Shown: positions 43,725 to 53,719 of the stretch, piece by piece
Numbering within the stretch: position 1 is the stretch's first letter
How the letters are laid out: each line of letters opens with the position of its first letter
NCBI RefSeq assembly: GCF_000378225.1
Contig: NZ_KB905141.1
Span: 697,326 to 761,325 of the forward strand
Length of the DNA stretch: 64,000 bases
Source of the DNA: Methylophilus methylotrophus DSM 46235 = ATCC 53528
GTDB taxonomy: Bacteria; Pseudomonadota; Gammaproteobacteria; Burkholderiales; Methylophilaceae
Direction of reading: 5' to 3'
Position numbers and translations under genes: made by a program
Notes under the pieces: generated by a model
Seen by the model: the letters and a program-made list of their open reading frames with translations, nothing else
Told to the model about the DNA's origin: nothing
Database searches by the model: none

Positions 43725-45299
43725 ATGTCCAGTTTGCAGCAAGAAGTCGAACGCCGCCGTACCTTTGCCATTATTTCGCACCCGGATGCGGGTAAAACCA
43801 CGCTGACCGAAAAGCTGTTGTGGTTTGGTGGCGCGATCCAGGTCGCCGGTGAAGTACGAGGCCGTAAAGCGGCCCGCCACGCCACCTCAGACTGGATGGA
43901 ACTGGAAAAGCAACGTGGTATTTCAGTGACCTCCTCGGTTATGCAGTTTCCGTATCGTGAGCATATGGTCAACCTGCTCGACACTCCCGGCCACGATGAC
44001 TTCTCTGAAGACACCTACCGCACCCTGACCGCGGTCGACTCTGCCGTGATGGTGATTGACTCAGTCAATGGCGTGGAAGCGCAAACCATCAAACTGCTTA
44101 ACGTGTGCCGCATGCGTGACACACCCATCATCACTTTTATCAACAAACTGGACCGCGAAAGCCGTGCGCCGATTGAGTTGCTGGACGAAATCGAAACTAC
44201 GCTCGGCATGGAATGCGCGCCCATGACCTGGCCTATCGGTATGGGCAAGACCTTCCGTGGCGTGTATAACCTGGTGACGGATAGTATTTTGTTCTTTGAC
44301 CCACGTGCCGAGAAAGGCACTTCTGAAACCATCCAGGGGATAGACAATCCGCGCCTGGACGAATTGATAGGCTACCAGGCTGAAGAATTGCGCGTAGATA
44401 TCGAACTGGTACGTGGCGCCTCTAACGAATTTAATAAAGAACGCTATTTAAGCGGCAAGCAAACGCCTGTATTTTTCGGCTCTGCCGTGAACAACTTTGG
44501 TGTGCAATCCTTGCTGGATGCCGTGGTTGATCTATCCCCACCACCGCAATCGCGCAATACCGCGACACGCGTGGTTGCCGCAAACGAAGAAAAGTTTGCC
44601 GGCTTTGTGTTCAAGATCCAGGCTAACATGGACCCCAAGCACCGTGACCGCATTGCCTTTTTGCGCGTGTGCTCGGGGCGTTTTGAACGCGGCATGAAAA
44701 TCAAGCAAGTCGCCACGGGCAAGATGCTCAACGTCAACAACGCCATCACCTTCATGGCGCAAGACCGCACCATCATGGATGAAGCCTACTCTGGCGACAT
44801 TATCGGCATCCCCAACCACGGCACCATCAAGCTGGGCGATACCTTTACCGAAAACGAAGCACTTAAATTTATCGGCATCCCTTCTTTTGCACCGGAATTT
44901 TTCCGCCGTGCACGCATCAAGAATCCGATGAAAATGAAGCAATTGCAAATCGGCCTCAAGCAATTGTCCGAAGAAGGTGCGGCACAATTGTTCCGTCCAC
45001 TACTTTCAAACGACCTGATTCTGGGTGCCGTCGGTATGCTGCAGTTTGATGTGGTGGCACACCGCCTGGAGCATGAGTATGGCGTCGACATGGTGTTTGA
45101 GCCTTACGACTGTTACACCGCGCGCTGGCTCAAGGGCTCGGATGCTGACTTGAAGGCCATTGCAGATAAATATGGTTTTAACGTCGGCCTGGATAGCGCA
45201 GATGATTACGTCTACCTGGCGCCTAACCGCGTTAACCTGCAAATGGCACAAGAGCGTTACCCGGATATCCAGTTTATGGAAACCCGCGAGATCGCCTAA
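43725..45299 (+). CDS. prfC: Peptide chain release factor 3
   Basis: A 524-residue translational GTPase with G1 [15 protein letters not shown], switch segment [10 protein letters not shown]3 [14 protein letters not shown] and G4 NKLDRE. RF3 removes RF1/RF2 from the ribosome after termination. ATG at 43725 gives the normal N-terminus; there is no Shine-Dalgarno, because a hairpin occupies the upstream bases. Confidence 0.96.
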   Translation: MSSLQQEVERRRTFAIISHPDAGKTTLTEKLLWFGGAIQVAGEVRGRKAARHATSDWMELEKQRGISVTSSVMQFPYREHMVNLLDTPGHDDFSEDTYRTLTAVDSAVMVIDSVNGVEAQTIKLLNVCRMRDTPIITFINKLDRESRAPIELLDEIETTLGMECAPMTWPIGMGKTFRGVYNLVTDSILFFDPRAEKGTSETIQGIDNPRLDELIGYQAEELRVDIELVRGASNEFNKERYLSGKQTPVFFGSAVNNFGVQSLLDAVVDLSPPPQSRNTATRVVAANEEKFAGFVFKIQANMDPKHRDRIAFLRVCSGRFERGMKIKQVATGKMLNVNNAITFMAQDRTIMDEAYSGDIIGIPNHGTIKLGDTFTENEALKFIGIPSFAPEFFRRARIKNPMKMKQLQIGLKQLSEEGAAQLFRPLLSNDLILGAVGMLQFDVVAHRLEHEYGVDMVFEPYDCYTARWLKGSDADLKAIADKYGFNVGLDSADDYVYLAPNRVNLQMAQERYPDIQFMETREIA

Positions 45300-45353
45300 C
45301 CATATGATTGAGGGCCTGGACTTGAATGTTCAGCCTCTTTTACCAGATCAATC

Positions 45354-45818
45354 ATGTCAGCATTTACGCCATCAGGCGTGCTCAAGGCACTCTCCCTCAA
45401 GCAACCGTTTGCATGGCTGATTGCCAACGGCTATTTACAGGTAGATGACCGCAGTTGGGGCACACAATATCGCGGTCCTATCCTGATTCATGCCAGCAAA
45501 GGCCTCTATGAGGAGTATTACCAGTACATCAAATCGCATACTGATATCCCTATTCCAGACCGGGATAAACTGGAATATGGCGGTGTCATGGGGATTGCCA
45601 ATCTGGTGTTATGTTGTAAACCTGGAGAGCTGCCGACGAGCCTGAGCCGCGAACAACGGGCGCACTTTGGCGGTGTGCATGCAGAGTATTACGGCTTCTT
45701 GTTTGCTGAGGCGCACCCCTTACCGTTGATACCTTGTGCGGGCAAGCTAGGTATTTTCGAGATTGATGTCGATATGTTGCTGGCCGCCCCACCTCCTGCA
45801 CAGACAGAGTTATTTTGA
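45354..45818 (+). CDS. ASCH-domain protein
   Basis: A 154-residue protein with the ASCH pattern: LSLKQPFAWLIANG near the N-terminus, RSWGTQYRGPILIHASKG, then a beta-barrel region. ASCH proteins are PUA-like and predicted to bind RNA or modified nucleotides; some are amidohydrolases of N4-acetylcytidine. The function here is unknown. Confidence 0.8.
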   Translation: MSAFTPSGVLKALSLKQPFAWLIANGYLQVDDRSWGTQYRGPILIHASKGLYEEYYQYIKSHTDIPIPDRDKLEYGGVMGIANLVLCCKPGELPTSLSREQRAHFGGVHAEYYGFLFAEAHPLPLIPCAGKLGIFEIDVDMLLAAPPPAQTELF

Positions 45819-45883
45819 GGTGTGAGGCCCTTGGTCAGCAATGGCATCAGGTCCCGATTGAAGCGCTTTTTTAAGGATACATT

Positions 45884-46276
45884 ATGAAAAAACCTTGCCC
45901 ATGCCATAGTGGCAAAGCGTACACTGAATGTTGCCAGCCTTTACATTCAGGAGAAGCTGCTCCGGATGCAGAGCGCCTGATGCGCTCACGATACAGTGCG
46001 TACGCATTAAAACTACCCGACTATATTCTGCAAACCTGGCATACTGATACCCGCCCTGCCAGCTTGAGCATGGAAGATTTGAATGGCATTACGTGGCTCA
46101 AATTAGAGGTAGTGTCACATCAAGTTGTGGATGACACGCATGCAGAAGTCGTGTTTGTTGCCACTTACCAGAGCGGCAAACAGAAAAAATCACGGCTTAC
46201 CGAGCATAGCCAGTTTGTGCGTATAAATGATCGCTGGCTGTATGTCGGCGAGCATTCGAAGTCTTTTTCAGAATAG
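45884..46276 (+). CDS. YchJ-like (UPF0225) SEC-C protein
   Basis: A 130-residue protein starting with the zinc-binding SEC-C-like motif PCPCHSGKAYTECCQPLH, followed by RLMRSRYSAYAL and the SnoaL-like fold that ends DRWLYVGE. The family has no proven role. AAGGATA precedes the ATG. Its 3' end overlaps the opposite-strand EF-hand gene by 80 bp. Confidence 0.88.
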   Translation: MKKPCPCHSGKAYTECCQPLHSGEAAPDAERLMRSRYSAYALKLPDYILQTWHTDTRPASLSMEDLNGITWLKLEVVSHQVVDDTHAEVVFVATYQSGKQKKSRLTEHSQFVRINDRWLYVGEHSKSFSE

Positions 46277-46571
46277 GCTCATCACTCTCCAAACCATACA
46301 GGACAATCAGACTGGTAAATGCGGTAGGCATTGGCATCATGTTAGCCTCACTCAACCAATCCAGAATGGCGAGATTAAGCTCATAAGGAGAGATGCGCTC
46401 GTCACCATCCTGATCCAAGGTGAACAAAAGCTGCCTGACCTCTTGCTGACCCAGCCCGACCAAGGCTCGCTCTAGCATGGGCTGATCCAAATAGCCACGC
46501 TGATGCGCATCCAGTCGTAAAAAAACATTCTGAGTAAACTGCGCACTCACCCTGCAAATAATACTTGCCAT
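46197..46571 (-). CDS. EF-hand domain protein
   Basis: A 124-residue protein with a canonical calcium loop DQDGDERISPYE (about residues 53-64) preceded by a degenerate partner (LDAHQRGYLDQPML), giving one EF-hand pair. There is no clear signal peptide. It is convergent with and overlaps the YchJ-like gene. The target is unknown. The C-terminal 30 residues lie in the overlap and could be shorter in a homologue. Confidence 0.65.
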   Translation of the reverse strand: MASIICRVSAQFTQNVFLRLDAHQRGYLDQPMLERALVGLGQQEVRQLLFTLDQDGDERISPYELNLAILDWLSEANMMPMPTAFTSLIVLYGLESDEPILKKTSNARRHTASDHLYAQTGYAR

Positions 46572-46671
46572 CTATTCCGCCTTGCCTTCACCATGTGATG
46601 TTAGGCTATTCTAGGCACCTCAATAGGCAAATGGTGTATCGCTCAGTAACACTTTGTATCGCGTTAAAACA

Positions 46672-46697
46672 ATAAAAAACCCGCCAAGAAGGCGGGC
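46672..46697 (-). terminator. Rho-independent terminator of prfB
   Basis: CCCGCC and GGCGGG around AAGAA, followed on the minus strand by a T-run. It lies just downstream of the prfB stop. Confidence 0.88.
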
Positions 46698-46717
46698 TCA
46701 AAACTTTCATAGAAACA

Positions 46718-47822
46718 TTACAACCCCTGTTTCAGGCTTTCCATAATAAACGGGTCTAGGTCACCATCAAGCACACCCTGGGTATTGCCAATTTCCACGT
46801 TCGTACGCAAGTCCTTGATCCTGCCTTGATCCAGCACATAGCTACGAATCTGGTGTCCCCAACCGATATCGGTTTTGGCATCTTCCAGAGCCTGCTTTTC
46901 TTCGTTGCGTTTGCTGAGTTCCAGGTTGTACAAAGCGCCTTTCAGCATGTTCATCGCTTCTTCTTTGTTGCGATGTTGCGAACGGTCATTCTGGCACTGT
47001 ACGACGACACCCGTCGGCAAGTGGGTGATACGCACCGCAGAATCAGTTTTGTTAATATGCTGGCCACCGGCACCACTGGCGCGGTAGGTATCGATACGCA
47101 AATCCGCCGGATTGATTTCAATTTCAATGGAATCATCCACTTCAGGGAAGATCTGCACACTAGCAAAACTGGTATGACGCTTGGAGTTGGCATCAAATGG
47201 AGATTTGCGTACCAGGCGATGCACGCCGCTTTCGGTACGCAAGGTGCCGAAGGCATAATCACCAGTCACTTTAATCGATGCGCCTTTAATCCCGGCAATA
47301 TCGCCTTCAGACTCCTCTAGCACCTCGACTTTGAAACCTTTACGCTCCACGTATCGCAAGTACATACGCAGTAACATACCAGCCCAGTCCTGTGCTTCAG
47401 TGCCACCACTGCCAGACTGAAACTCAATAAAGCAATTGTTGGCGTCCATCGGCTGCGAGAACATGCGCTTGAACTCCATCTCGGCAACAATTTTCTCTAT
47501 CTTTTGGGCGTCAGCTTCTACACTCAACAATGTGTCATCGTCATTTTCCTCTCGCGCCATGTCAAATAATTCACGGCTATCGGACAATGACTGGTACACA
47601 TCATCGAGCGTCATGACGACGCTTTCTAGCATGCGTTTTTCCTTGCCCAGATTTTGCGCTTTTTCTGCGTTATCCCAGACTTTGGGATCCTCAAGCAGGC
47701 CGTTAACTTCGGCTAGGCGTTGTTGCTTGTTCTCGTAGTCAAAGATACCCCCGAAGCGCTTGGTGGCGTTGGGTCAGGTCGCTTAATGCATTGGCAATAC
47801 TATTGAGGTGTTCAGCTTCCAT
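46718..47822 (-). CDS. prfB: Peptide chain release factor 2 (programmed +1 frameshift)
   Basis: Release factor for UGA and UAA. The first part starts with ATG at 47822 ([16 protein letters not shown]) and ends at an in-frame UGA, codon 28 (47741-47739). After a +1 shift the frame continues as [12 protein letters not shown] and runs to 46718, about 367 residues in total. The SPF recognition tripeptide is in [12 protein letters not shown] and the catalytic GGQ is in [13 protein letters not shown]. The frameshift lets RF2 control its own synthesis. Confidence 0.95.
47738..47755 (-). other. prfB programmed frameshift site
   Basis: On the minus strand the sequence GGGGGTATCTTTGAC contains the SD-like G-run, the slippery CTT codon and the UGA stop followed by C. 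This is the conserved prfB recoding signal. Confidence 0.93.
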
Positions 47823-47921
47823 CTTAGTGAATTTAAATATGTAAAAGCCAGCATTATACCGCAGCTGGAGAAGGGATTTAGAACCACATTCGAGGGCAGT
47901 CCAAGTAAAGAATTCATATTT

Positions 47922-47962
47922 TTGTCACAAAACATGTCACAAAATAGTAAAATTGCCGTCAC
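47922..47962 (+). promoter_or_regulatory. Direct repeats resembling a PHO box before DUF47-pit
   Basis: TTGTCAC (47922), ATGTCAC (47934) and a third CGTCAC (47957) are followed by A-runs. The first two are 12 bp apart, one more than the classical 11-bp PhoB spacing; the third fits two further 11-bp turns. They suggest PhoB control of the transporter, more weakly than at pstS. Confidence 0.5.
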
Positions 47963-47991
47963 AAAACTTTGAAGCGATTAGGGAGTTCTCA

Positions 47992-48648
47992 ATGGCGAAT
48001 GCCACTTTTGGCCGCATCATGGCTGCAATCAGCCCCAGAAATGACAACTATTTCGTGCTGTTTAACCGTTTGGCAGATTGTGCTGTACGTGGTTCCAAAG
48101 TGCTGGCCCTAATGGCAGCCGTTGTAGACCAGGCCGATTTTCAGAAGCATTTTGCAGAAATCCGCAAAATTGAATCCGAAGCAGACGAGTACACCAAGGA
48201 AATCCTGCTCTCCCTGCACAAAACCTTTATTACCCCATTTGACCGCCGCGAGATCCGTGAACTGGCCATGGCACTCGACGACATCATCGACTATATGGAA
48301 GCGATTCCACAAAGTGCCGAGATTTATGGTCACTCAAAATTCACCCCTGAAATGGTCGCACTGGCTCAAATCCTGTTACGTGCTGCCGAAAAAGTAAAAG
48401 ACGCAGTAAACATGCTGTCTGACATGAAAAATGCAGAGCGTATTTTGCGCACCTGTGAAGAAATCAGCACGATTGAAGGGGAAGCCGACCATATTATGCG
48501 TTCTGGCATGCACAGATTGTTTGAAGAAGACCATGATGCGCGCACATTGATCCGCTCCAAACAATTGTATGACTTGTTTGAGGAGGCCGTTGATAGCTGT
48601 GAAGACGTAGCCGACGTAATTCATGGCGTGGTATTGGAACGCATCTAA
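47992..48648 (+). CDS. DUF47/PhoU-like protein, Pit accessory
   Basis: A 218-residue helical protein with the DUF47 pattern (RKIESEADEYTKEILLSLHKTFITPFDRREI and ALDDIIDYMEA, given here only as landmarks). Members act with Pit transporters and resemble PhoU. ATG at 47992 has GGGAG six bases upstream. The pit gene follows after 9 bp. Confidence 0.9.
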   Translation: MANATFGRIMAAISPRNDNYFVLFNRLADCAVRGSKVLALMAAVVDQADFQKHFAEIRKIESEADEYTKEILLSLHKTFITPFDRREIRELAMALDDIIDYMEAIPQSAEIYGHSKFTPEMVALAQILLRAAEKVKDAVNMLSDMKNAERILRTCEEISTIEGEADHIMRSGMHRLFEEDHDARTLIRSKQLYDLFEEAVDSCEDVADVIHGVVLERI

Positions 48649-48657
48649 GGACTCGTG

Positions 48658-49659
48658 ATGGATCATGTGATAATCGTTATGGCTGTGCTGGTCATCGTCG
48701 CCTTGATTTTCGACTTTATGAATGGGTTCCACGATGCCGCTAACTCGATTGCGCTCATGGTTTCGACCCGTCTGTTAACCCCGCAGGCCGCTGTGATCTG
48801 GGCCGCTTTCTTCAACTTTGTCGCTTTTCTGTTTTTTGGCCTGCATGTGGCCGACACCGTCGGCAAAGGCATTATTGATCCTAATATCGTCAACAACACA
48901 GTTGTGTTTGGTGCTCTTTTTGGCGCGATTGCCTGGAACGTCATCACCTGGTGGTTCGGCATTCCCTCCTCTTCCTCACATGCATTGATCGGCGGGCTGA
49001 TTGGTGCAGGCATGGCACATTCAGGCACAAAAGGGGTCATTTTAGGCGCAAAACTGATCAGCACCGGGATTGCGATTATCCTCTCACCTTTATTTGGCAT
49101 GATGCTGGCACTACTACTATCCATCGGCATTATGTGGGCTTTCCAGAAATCCTCACCGTATAAAATTGAGAGTCGGTTTAACAAACTGCAGTTTATTTCC
49201 TCTTCCTTATTCAGCCTGGGCCATGGCGCCAACGATGCGCAAAAAACCATGGGAATCATCACTGTATTATTATTTGCCAATGGTTACCTGCAAGGCGATT
49301 TCCATGTCCCATTCTGGGTGGTCATCTCCTGCCAGTTGGCCATGGGCCTTGGCACCCTGTTTGGTGGCTGGCGCATTGTGCGCACCATGGGTATGGGTAT
49401 TACCAAAATTCGTCCCACAGGTGGCTTTTCGGCACAGACTTCAGGTTCTATTGCCTTGTTCCTCGCCACCAGCCTGGGTATTCCGGTCTCGACCACACAT
49501 ACTATTACAGGCGCCATTGTTGGCGTGGGCTTGTCACGCCGCATGACCGCTGTGCGCTGGGGCCTGGCTTCACGTATTGTCTGGGCCTGGGTACTGACCA
49601 TTCCCTGCGCAGCGATCATGGCGGCGATTGCCTACCATATTGGTGAAAGCGTTTTGTAA
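48658..49659 (+). CDS. pit: Inorganic phosphate transporter, Pit family
   Basis: A 333-residue membrane protein with the two family repeats: GFHDAANSIALMVSTR near the start and GHGANDAQKTMGI in the middle. It is a low-affinity transporter of metal-phosphate complexes driven by protons. ATG at 48658 follows an in-frame GTG; AAGGA lies upstream. It pairs with the DUF47 gene before it and is followed by a terminator. Confidence 0.93.
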   Translation: MDHVIIVMAVLVIVALIFDFMNGFHDAANSIALMVSTRLLTPQAAVIWAAFFNFVAFLFFGLHVADTVGKGIIDPNIVNNTVVFGALFGAIAWNVITWWFGIPSSSSHALIGGLIGAGMAHSGTKGVILGAKLISTGIAIILSPLFGMMLALLLSIGIMWAFQKSSPYKIESRFNKLQFISSSLFSLGHGANDAQKTMGIITVLLFANGYLQGDFHVPFWVVISCQLAMGLGTLFGGWRIVRTMGMGITKIRPTGGFSAQTSGSIALFLATSLGIPVSTTHTITGAIVGVGLSRRMTAVRWGLASRIVWAWVLTIPCAAIMAAIAYHIGESVL

Positions 49660-49679
49660 GGCAGAAGTAATATTAAAAG

Positions 49680-49701
49680 AGGCGCTACATGCGCCTTTTT
49701 T
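49680..49701 (+). terminator. Rho-independent terminator after pit
   Basis: AGGCGC and GCGCCT around TACAT, followed by a T-run. It directly precedes the pst PHO box. Confidence 0.85.
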
Positions 49702-49706
49702 CCTTT

Positions 49707-49740
49707 TTGTCACATTTCTGTCATATTAAGTTTTTATGAT
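49707..49740 (+). promoter_or_regulatory. PHO box and -10 element of pstSCAB
   Basis: TTGTCAC, ATTT, CTGTCAT at 49707-49724 match the PhoB box (two 7-bp repeats with a 4-bp AT spacer). A -10 element TATGAT lies at 49735-49740, about ten bases downstream, as in classical Pho promoters where the box replaces the -35. The pst genes should be induced by phosphate starvation. Confidence 0.88.
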
Positions 49741-49783
49741 TTCGTGCATCACAACAGTCAACACCAAACACAGGAGTGTATAG

Positions 49784-50779
49784 ATGAAAACCAGTTTGTT
49801 CCGCAACACTTTGATGGCCGCCCTGATCGCTCAGGCATTCACCTTTGCGCATACCGCAGCGGCTGCGGACAAAATCATCAAAATCGATGGCTCCAGTACG
49901 GTTTACCCCATTACCGAAGCTGTGGCAGAAGAGTTTCAACGTGCCAAAGGCGTGAAAGTGACTGTTGGTGAATCCGGGACTGGCGGCGGCTTTAAAAAAT
50001 TCTGCCGCGGCGAAACGGACATTTCAGATGCTTCCCGCCCTATCTCTCAGAAAGAAATGGATGCATGTAAAGAAGGCGGCGTACAGTTCATTGAACTGCC
50101 TATCGCTTACGATGCCTTGACTGTTGTCGTGAACGGTAAAAATGACTGGGTAAAACAAATTACCGTCGCCGAATTGAAAAAAATCTGGGAGCCAGGCTCA
50201 AAAGTGAAGAACTGGAAAGAAGTGAATGCCACTTATCCAGATAAACCATTGAACCTGTATGGTCCAGGGACTGCCTCTGGTACCTTTGACTACTTTACCG
50301 AAGCGGTAAACGGCAAAGCCAAGGCCAGCCGTACAGACTACACCCCTTCAGAAGATGATAACGTACTGGTACAAGGTGTATCAGGCAACACAGGTGGCTT
50401 GGCTTACTTCGGCCTGGCATACTACCTGGAAAACACAGACAAGCTGAAAGCGGTCCCTATCGTTGCTAAAGAAGGTGCAAAACCAGTGCTGCCATCCGAA
50501 GCGACGGTGATGGATGGTACCTATCAACCGCTCTCCCGCCCTCTGTTCATTTACGTCAACGCAACAGCGGCTGCTTTCAGACCAGAAGTGAAAGCGTTTG
50601 TGAATTACTACCTGGAAAACGCGCCAGAACTGGTTAAGGAAGTGAAATACGTGCCACTGCCAAAAGCGGATTACACAGCAGTGAAAGAGCATTTCAAAGC
50701 CATGAAACCGGGCACAGGCTTCAACGGTACCTCAGAAGTCGGCATCAAGATCACCGACTTGTTGTCCCGAATCAAGTAA
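49784..50779 (+). CDS. pstS: Phosphate ABC transporter substrate-binding protein
   Basis: A 331-residue periplasmic protein. Signal peptide residues 1-27 end in HTAAAA, with no lipobox. The mature part starts [22 protein letters not shown] and has [21 protein letters not shown], which bind phosphate. First gene of pstSCAB and directly under a PHO box; a terminator follows, so pstS should be made in excess over the transporter core. Confidence 0.95.
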   Translation: MKTSLFRNTLMAALIAQAFTFAHTAAAADKIIKIDGSSTVYPITEAVAEEFQRAKGVKVTVGESGTGGGFKKFCRGETDISDASRPISQKEMDACKEGGVQFIELPIAYDALTVVVNGKNDWVKQITVAELKKIWEPGSKVKNWKEVNATYPDKPLNLYGPGTASGTFDYFTEAVNGKAKASRTDYTPSEDDNVLVQGVSGNTGGLAYFGLAYYLENTDKLKAVPIVAKEGAKPVLPSEATVMDGTYQPLSRPLFIYVNATAAAFRPEVKAFVNYYLENAPELVKEVKYVPLPKADYTAVKEHFKAMKPGTGFNGTSEVGIKITDLLSRIK

Positions 50780-50784
50780 TCTTG

Positions 50785-50811
50785 AAAAAGGGGCAGCGAT
50801 GCCCCTTTTTT
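50785..50811 (+). terminator. Hairpin terminator after pstS
   Basis: AAAAAGGGGC and GCCCCTTTTT flank AGCGAT, followed by T. Partial read-through would give less pstCAB than pstS mRNA. Confidence 0.85.
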
Positions 50812-50873
50812 AGTGGTGATTCGGCCTGAACCGCGGATAATCCGTTAAAATTCCTCCCTGACAAATAAACACT

Positions 50874-51815
50874 ATGGCGACCCAAGCAATGCAAGCACCT
50901 GTGCAACTGACCATCAGCCCCAGACTGGCGAAAAATATTCGTCGGAATGTGAAAGAACGGATGATTGAACTGATACTGATGTTAGCAGCCTTGGTGGCCG
51001 TGGCGACCACTTTTGCGATTGTCGGCGTATTGTTATATGAATCGCTGAGCTTTTTCAAAACGGTTTCTGTCGTGGAGTTTTTCACAGATACGCAATGGAC
51101 ACCCTTGTTTGAGGAGGCGCATTACGGCATCATGCCGCTGGTTTCTGGCACCTTAACCACCTCTGCGATTGCGCTGGCAGTAGCTGTCCCCATTGGGACC
51201 ATTGCAGCGATCTTTCTCTCGGAATTTGCGTCACACAAAACACGTGAAACCATCAAACCTATCCTGGAATTGCTGGTGGGTGTGCCAACGGTGGTCTTTG
51301 GTTATTTCGCATTGTTTTTTGTCACCCCTTTGCTGCAATCCATCTATCCTGAGTTGCCTAGCTTCAATATGCTTGGTGCGGGCATTGTGATGGGCATCAT
51401 GATTATTCCATACATCGCCTCCATGTCAGAAGATGCCATGCGTGCTGTGCCCATGAGCATGCGCGAAGGTTCTTACGCTATGGGCGCTACCCGCTTTCAA
51501 ACGGCGATTAAAGTGGTGACTCCGGCCGCTGTTTCAGGGATTGTCGCTGCGTATATCCTGGCGATTTCACGTGCCGTAGGTGAAACCATGGTGGTGGCGA
51601 TTGCTGCTGGCCAGCAACCCAACCTGACCTTTAATCCGTTGGAAAGCGCAGCCACCATCACTGCATACATTGTCCAAGTAGCGATGGGTGACTTGCCTCA
51701 CGGTAGCATCGGTTACCAAAGTATTTTTGCCGCAGGCCTGGTATTAATGGCGATGACGTTGTCATTCAATATTATTGGCCACTGGGTCCGTAAAAAATAC
51801 CGTGAAAGCTACTAA
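50874..51815 (+). CDS. pstC: Phosphate ABC transporter permease PstC
   Basis: A 313-residue permease with six predicted membrane segments. The ABC-permease loop is REGSYAMGATRFQTAIKVV, and the segment ISRAVGETMVVAIAAG follows. It forms the membrane channel with PstA. It is preceded by the pstS terminator, so it relies on read-through or a weak promoter of its own. Confidence 0.94.
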   Translation: MATQAMQAPVQLTISPRLAKNIRRNVKERMIELILMLAALVAVATTFAIVGVLLYESLSFFKTVSVVEFFTDTQWTPLFEEAHYGIMPLVSGTLTTSAIALAVAVPIGTIAAIFLSEFASHKTRETIKPILELLVGVPTVVFGYFALFFVTPLLQSIYPELPSFNMLGAGIVMGIMIIPYIASMSEDAMRAVPMSMREGSYAMGATRFQTAIKVVTPAAVSGIVAAYILAISRAVGETMVVAIAAGQQPNLTFNPLESAATITAYIVQVAMGDLPHGSIGYQSIFAAGLVLMAMTLSFNIIGHWVRKKYRESY

Positions 51816-51871
51816 AGACTGATCAAAGCTGTCGATTTGTCTCAATACTGACATATAACCACCCTACACTG

Positions 51872-51890
51872 CCGGTAGCTTGACTACCGG
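51872..51890 (+). repeat. Hairpin between pstC and pstA
   Basis: CCGGTAG and CTACCGG around CTTGA. There is no T-run after it, so it is more likely an mRNA-stability or processing hairpin than a terminator. Confidence 0.6.
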
Positions 51891-51908
51891 TCATTGGAAA
51901 CAACACAC

Positions 51909-52847
51909 ATGGAACATAAAGCTTCTGTCCTCGAAAACCTGGCCGACGTACGTGCCATGATCAAACGCCACAAGCGCAATGACACACTGTTTGCGGCGAT
52001 AGGCCTGCTGTGCCTGATGTTTGGCCTGGTCACGCTGATGTTGCTGTTTTGGCAACTGATTGCAGACGGTTACCCAAAATTCAATATCGATTTTCTGACT
52101 GAATTCCCTTCGCGCCGCGCAGGCCGTGCCGGGTTGCTGTCAGCCTGGGTAGGCTCTTTGCTTGTGATGGTGGTGACCTTCCTGACTGCGGTGCCTGTTG
52201 GCGTTGCTGCAGGGTTGTACCTTGAAGAATATGCCCCAAAAAACTGGTTTACTGACCTGATTGAAATCAACGTCTCCAACCTGGCTGGCGTACCTTCGAT
52301 TATTTATGGTTTGCTGGCGTTAGGCTTGTTCGTGTATATGCTGGATTTCGGCCAGAGCATACTGACTGCAGGTTTAACCTTAGGTCTGCTCATTCTGCCG
52401 ATTGTGATTGTGTCGACCCGCGAAGCTATCCGCTCCATTCCGGTCTCTATTCGCGAAGCCGCTTATGGCGTTGGCGCAACCAAATGGCAAGTGGTCTATG
52501 ACCACGTGTTCAAATACTCTTACGGTGGCATTTTGACCGGTATTATTATTGGTATGGCACGCGCACTGGGGGAAACAGCACCTATCATTACCATCGGCGC
52601 ATTGACGTTTATCGCCTTTTTGCCACCCAGCCCGATTACAACTGAGCCACCTTTCCTCAACTTTGAATGGTTGTCATCCGGGTTTACCGTGATGCCAATC
52701 CAGATGTTTAACTGGTTGTCCCGCCCTGACCATGCCTTTCATGTCAATGCGGCGGCCACCGGCGCCCTCATTATCATCGTTACGCTGTTAATGAACGGCA
52801 CAGCGATCTGGTTACGCTACAAAATTCGTAAAAATATTAAATGGTAA
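51909..52847 (+). CDS. pstA: Phosphate ABC transporter permease PstA
   Basis: A 312-residue permease with the loop [19 protein letters not shown] and [17 protein letters not shown]. The first hydrophobic segment is near residue 28. ATG at 51909 is chosen over an in-frame TTG at 51894. It pairs with PstC in the membrane. pstB follows after 25 bp. Confidence 0.93.
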   Translation: MEHKASVLENLADVRAMIKRHKRNDTLFAAIGLLCLMFGLVTLMLLFWQLIADGYPKFNIDFLTEFPSRRAGRAGLLSAWVGSLLVMVVTFLTAVPVGVAAGLYLEEYAPKNWFTDLIEINVSNLAGVPSIIYGLLALGLFVYMLDFGQSILTAGLTLGLLILPIVIVSTREAIRSIPVSIREAAYGVGATKWQVVYDHVFKYSYGGILTGIIIGMARALGETAPIITIGALTFIAFLPPSPITTEPPFLNFEWLSSGFTVMPIQMFNWLSRPDHAFHVNAAATGALIIIVTLLMNGTAIWLRYKIRKNIKW

Positions 52848-52872
52848 TGCCACACAAGATTTAGGAAACTCC

Positions 52873-53652
52873 ATGGCCACTGTCACAACTGCAATAAAAG
52901 CCGAAGCTCGCGATTTAAACTTCTTCTACAGCAACGGCGCCCGTGCCCTCAAAGGCATTTCCATGCCCTTGTATGAAAACAAGATCACGGCTCTGATCGG
53001 CCCTTCTGGCTGCGGAAAATCTACTTTCTTGCGCTGCTTCAACCGTATGCATGACCTGTACCCAGGCAACAAATACCAGGGCCAAATTGTGATGCATCCA
53101 GACAACACCAATGTGCTGGATGCTGGCGTAGACCCGATTGAAGTACGTATGCGCATCAGCATGGTGTTCCAGAAACCTAACCCGTTTCCAAAGTCCATCT
53201 ATGAAAACGTGGCTTACGGTTTACGCGTGCGCGGTGAAAACAACAAACGCATCATGGATGACAAGGTTGAAGAAGCGCTTAAAGGCGCGGCTTTATGGAG
53301 CGAAGTCAAAGATCGTCTGCACGACCTGGCATTTAACCTCTCTGGCGGCCAGCAACAACGGTTGTGTATTGCCCGCGCACTGGCAACCGACCCAGAAATC
53401 ATGCTGTTTGATGAACCAACCTCTGCGCTGGATCCGATTGCCACCGCAAATATTGAAGAACTGATGGTGGAACTGCGCAGCAAGCTTACAATTTTAGTGG
53501 TCACCCACAACATGCAACAAGCCGCACGGGTCTCTGATTACACCGCGTATATGTACCTGGGGGAATTGATTGAGTACGATGATACTGACAAGATTTTCAC
53601 GAACCCTGGCCGTAAAGAGACTGAAGACTACATTACTGGCAAGTTTGGTTAA
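52873..53652 (+). CDS. pstB: Phosphate ABC transporter ATP-binding protein PstB
   Basis: A 259-residue ABC ATPase with Walker [10 protein letters not shown], signature LSGGQQQR, and Walker [13 protein letters not shown]. It powers phosphate import by PstCA. It ends the operon; no phoU follows, unlike the Escherichia coli layout. A terminator lies directly after it. Confidence 0.96.
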   Translation: MATVTTAIKAEARDLNFFYSNGARALKGISMPLYENKITALIGPSGCGKSTFLRCFNRMHDLYPGNKYQGQIVMHPDNTNVLDAGVDPIEVRMRISMVFQKPNPFPKSIYENVAYGLRVRGENNKRIMDDKVEEALKGAALWSEVKDRLHDLAFNLSGGQQQRLCIARALATDPEIMLFDEPTSALDPIATANIEELMVELRSKLTILVVTHNMQQAARVSDYTAYMYLGELIEYDDTDKIFTNPGRKETEDYITGKFG

Positions 53653-53668
53653 TGCCTGCTACTGAGAA

Positions 53669-53699
53669 TAAAAAACGCCACTGTTTGTGGCGTTTTTTT
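53669..53699. terminator. Bidirectional terminator between pstB and the ABM-fold gene
   Basis: CGCCAC and GTGGCG around TGTTT, with an A-run on the left and a T-run on the right. It can serve both convergent transcripts. Confidence 0.9.
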
Positions 53700-53719
53700 A
53701 TTTCAAGATTCAAAAATGA

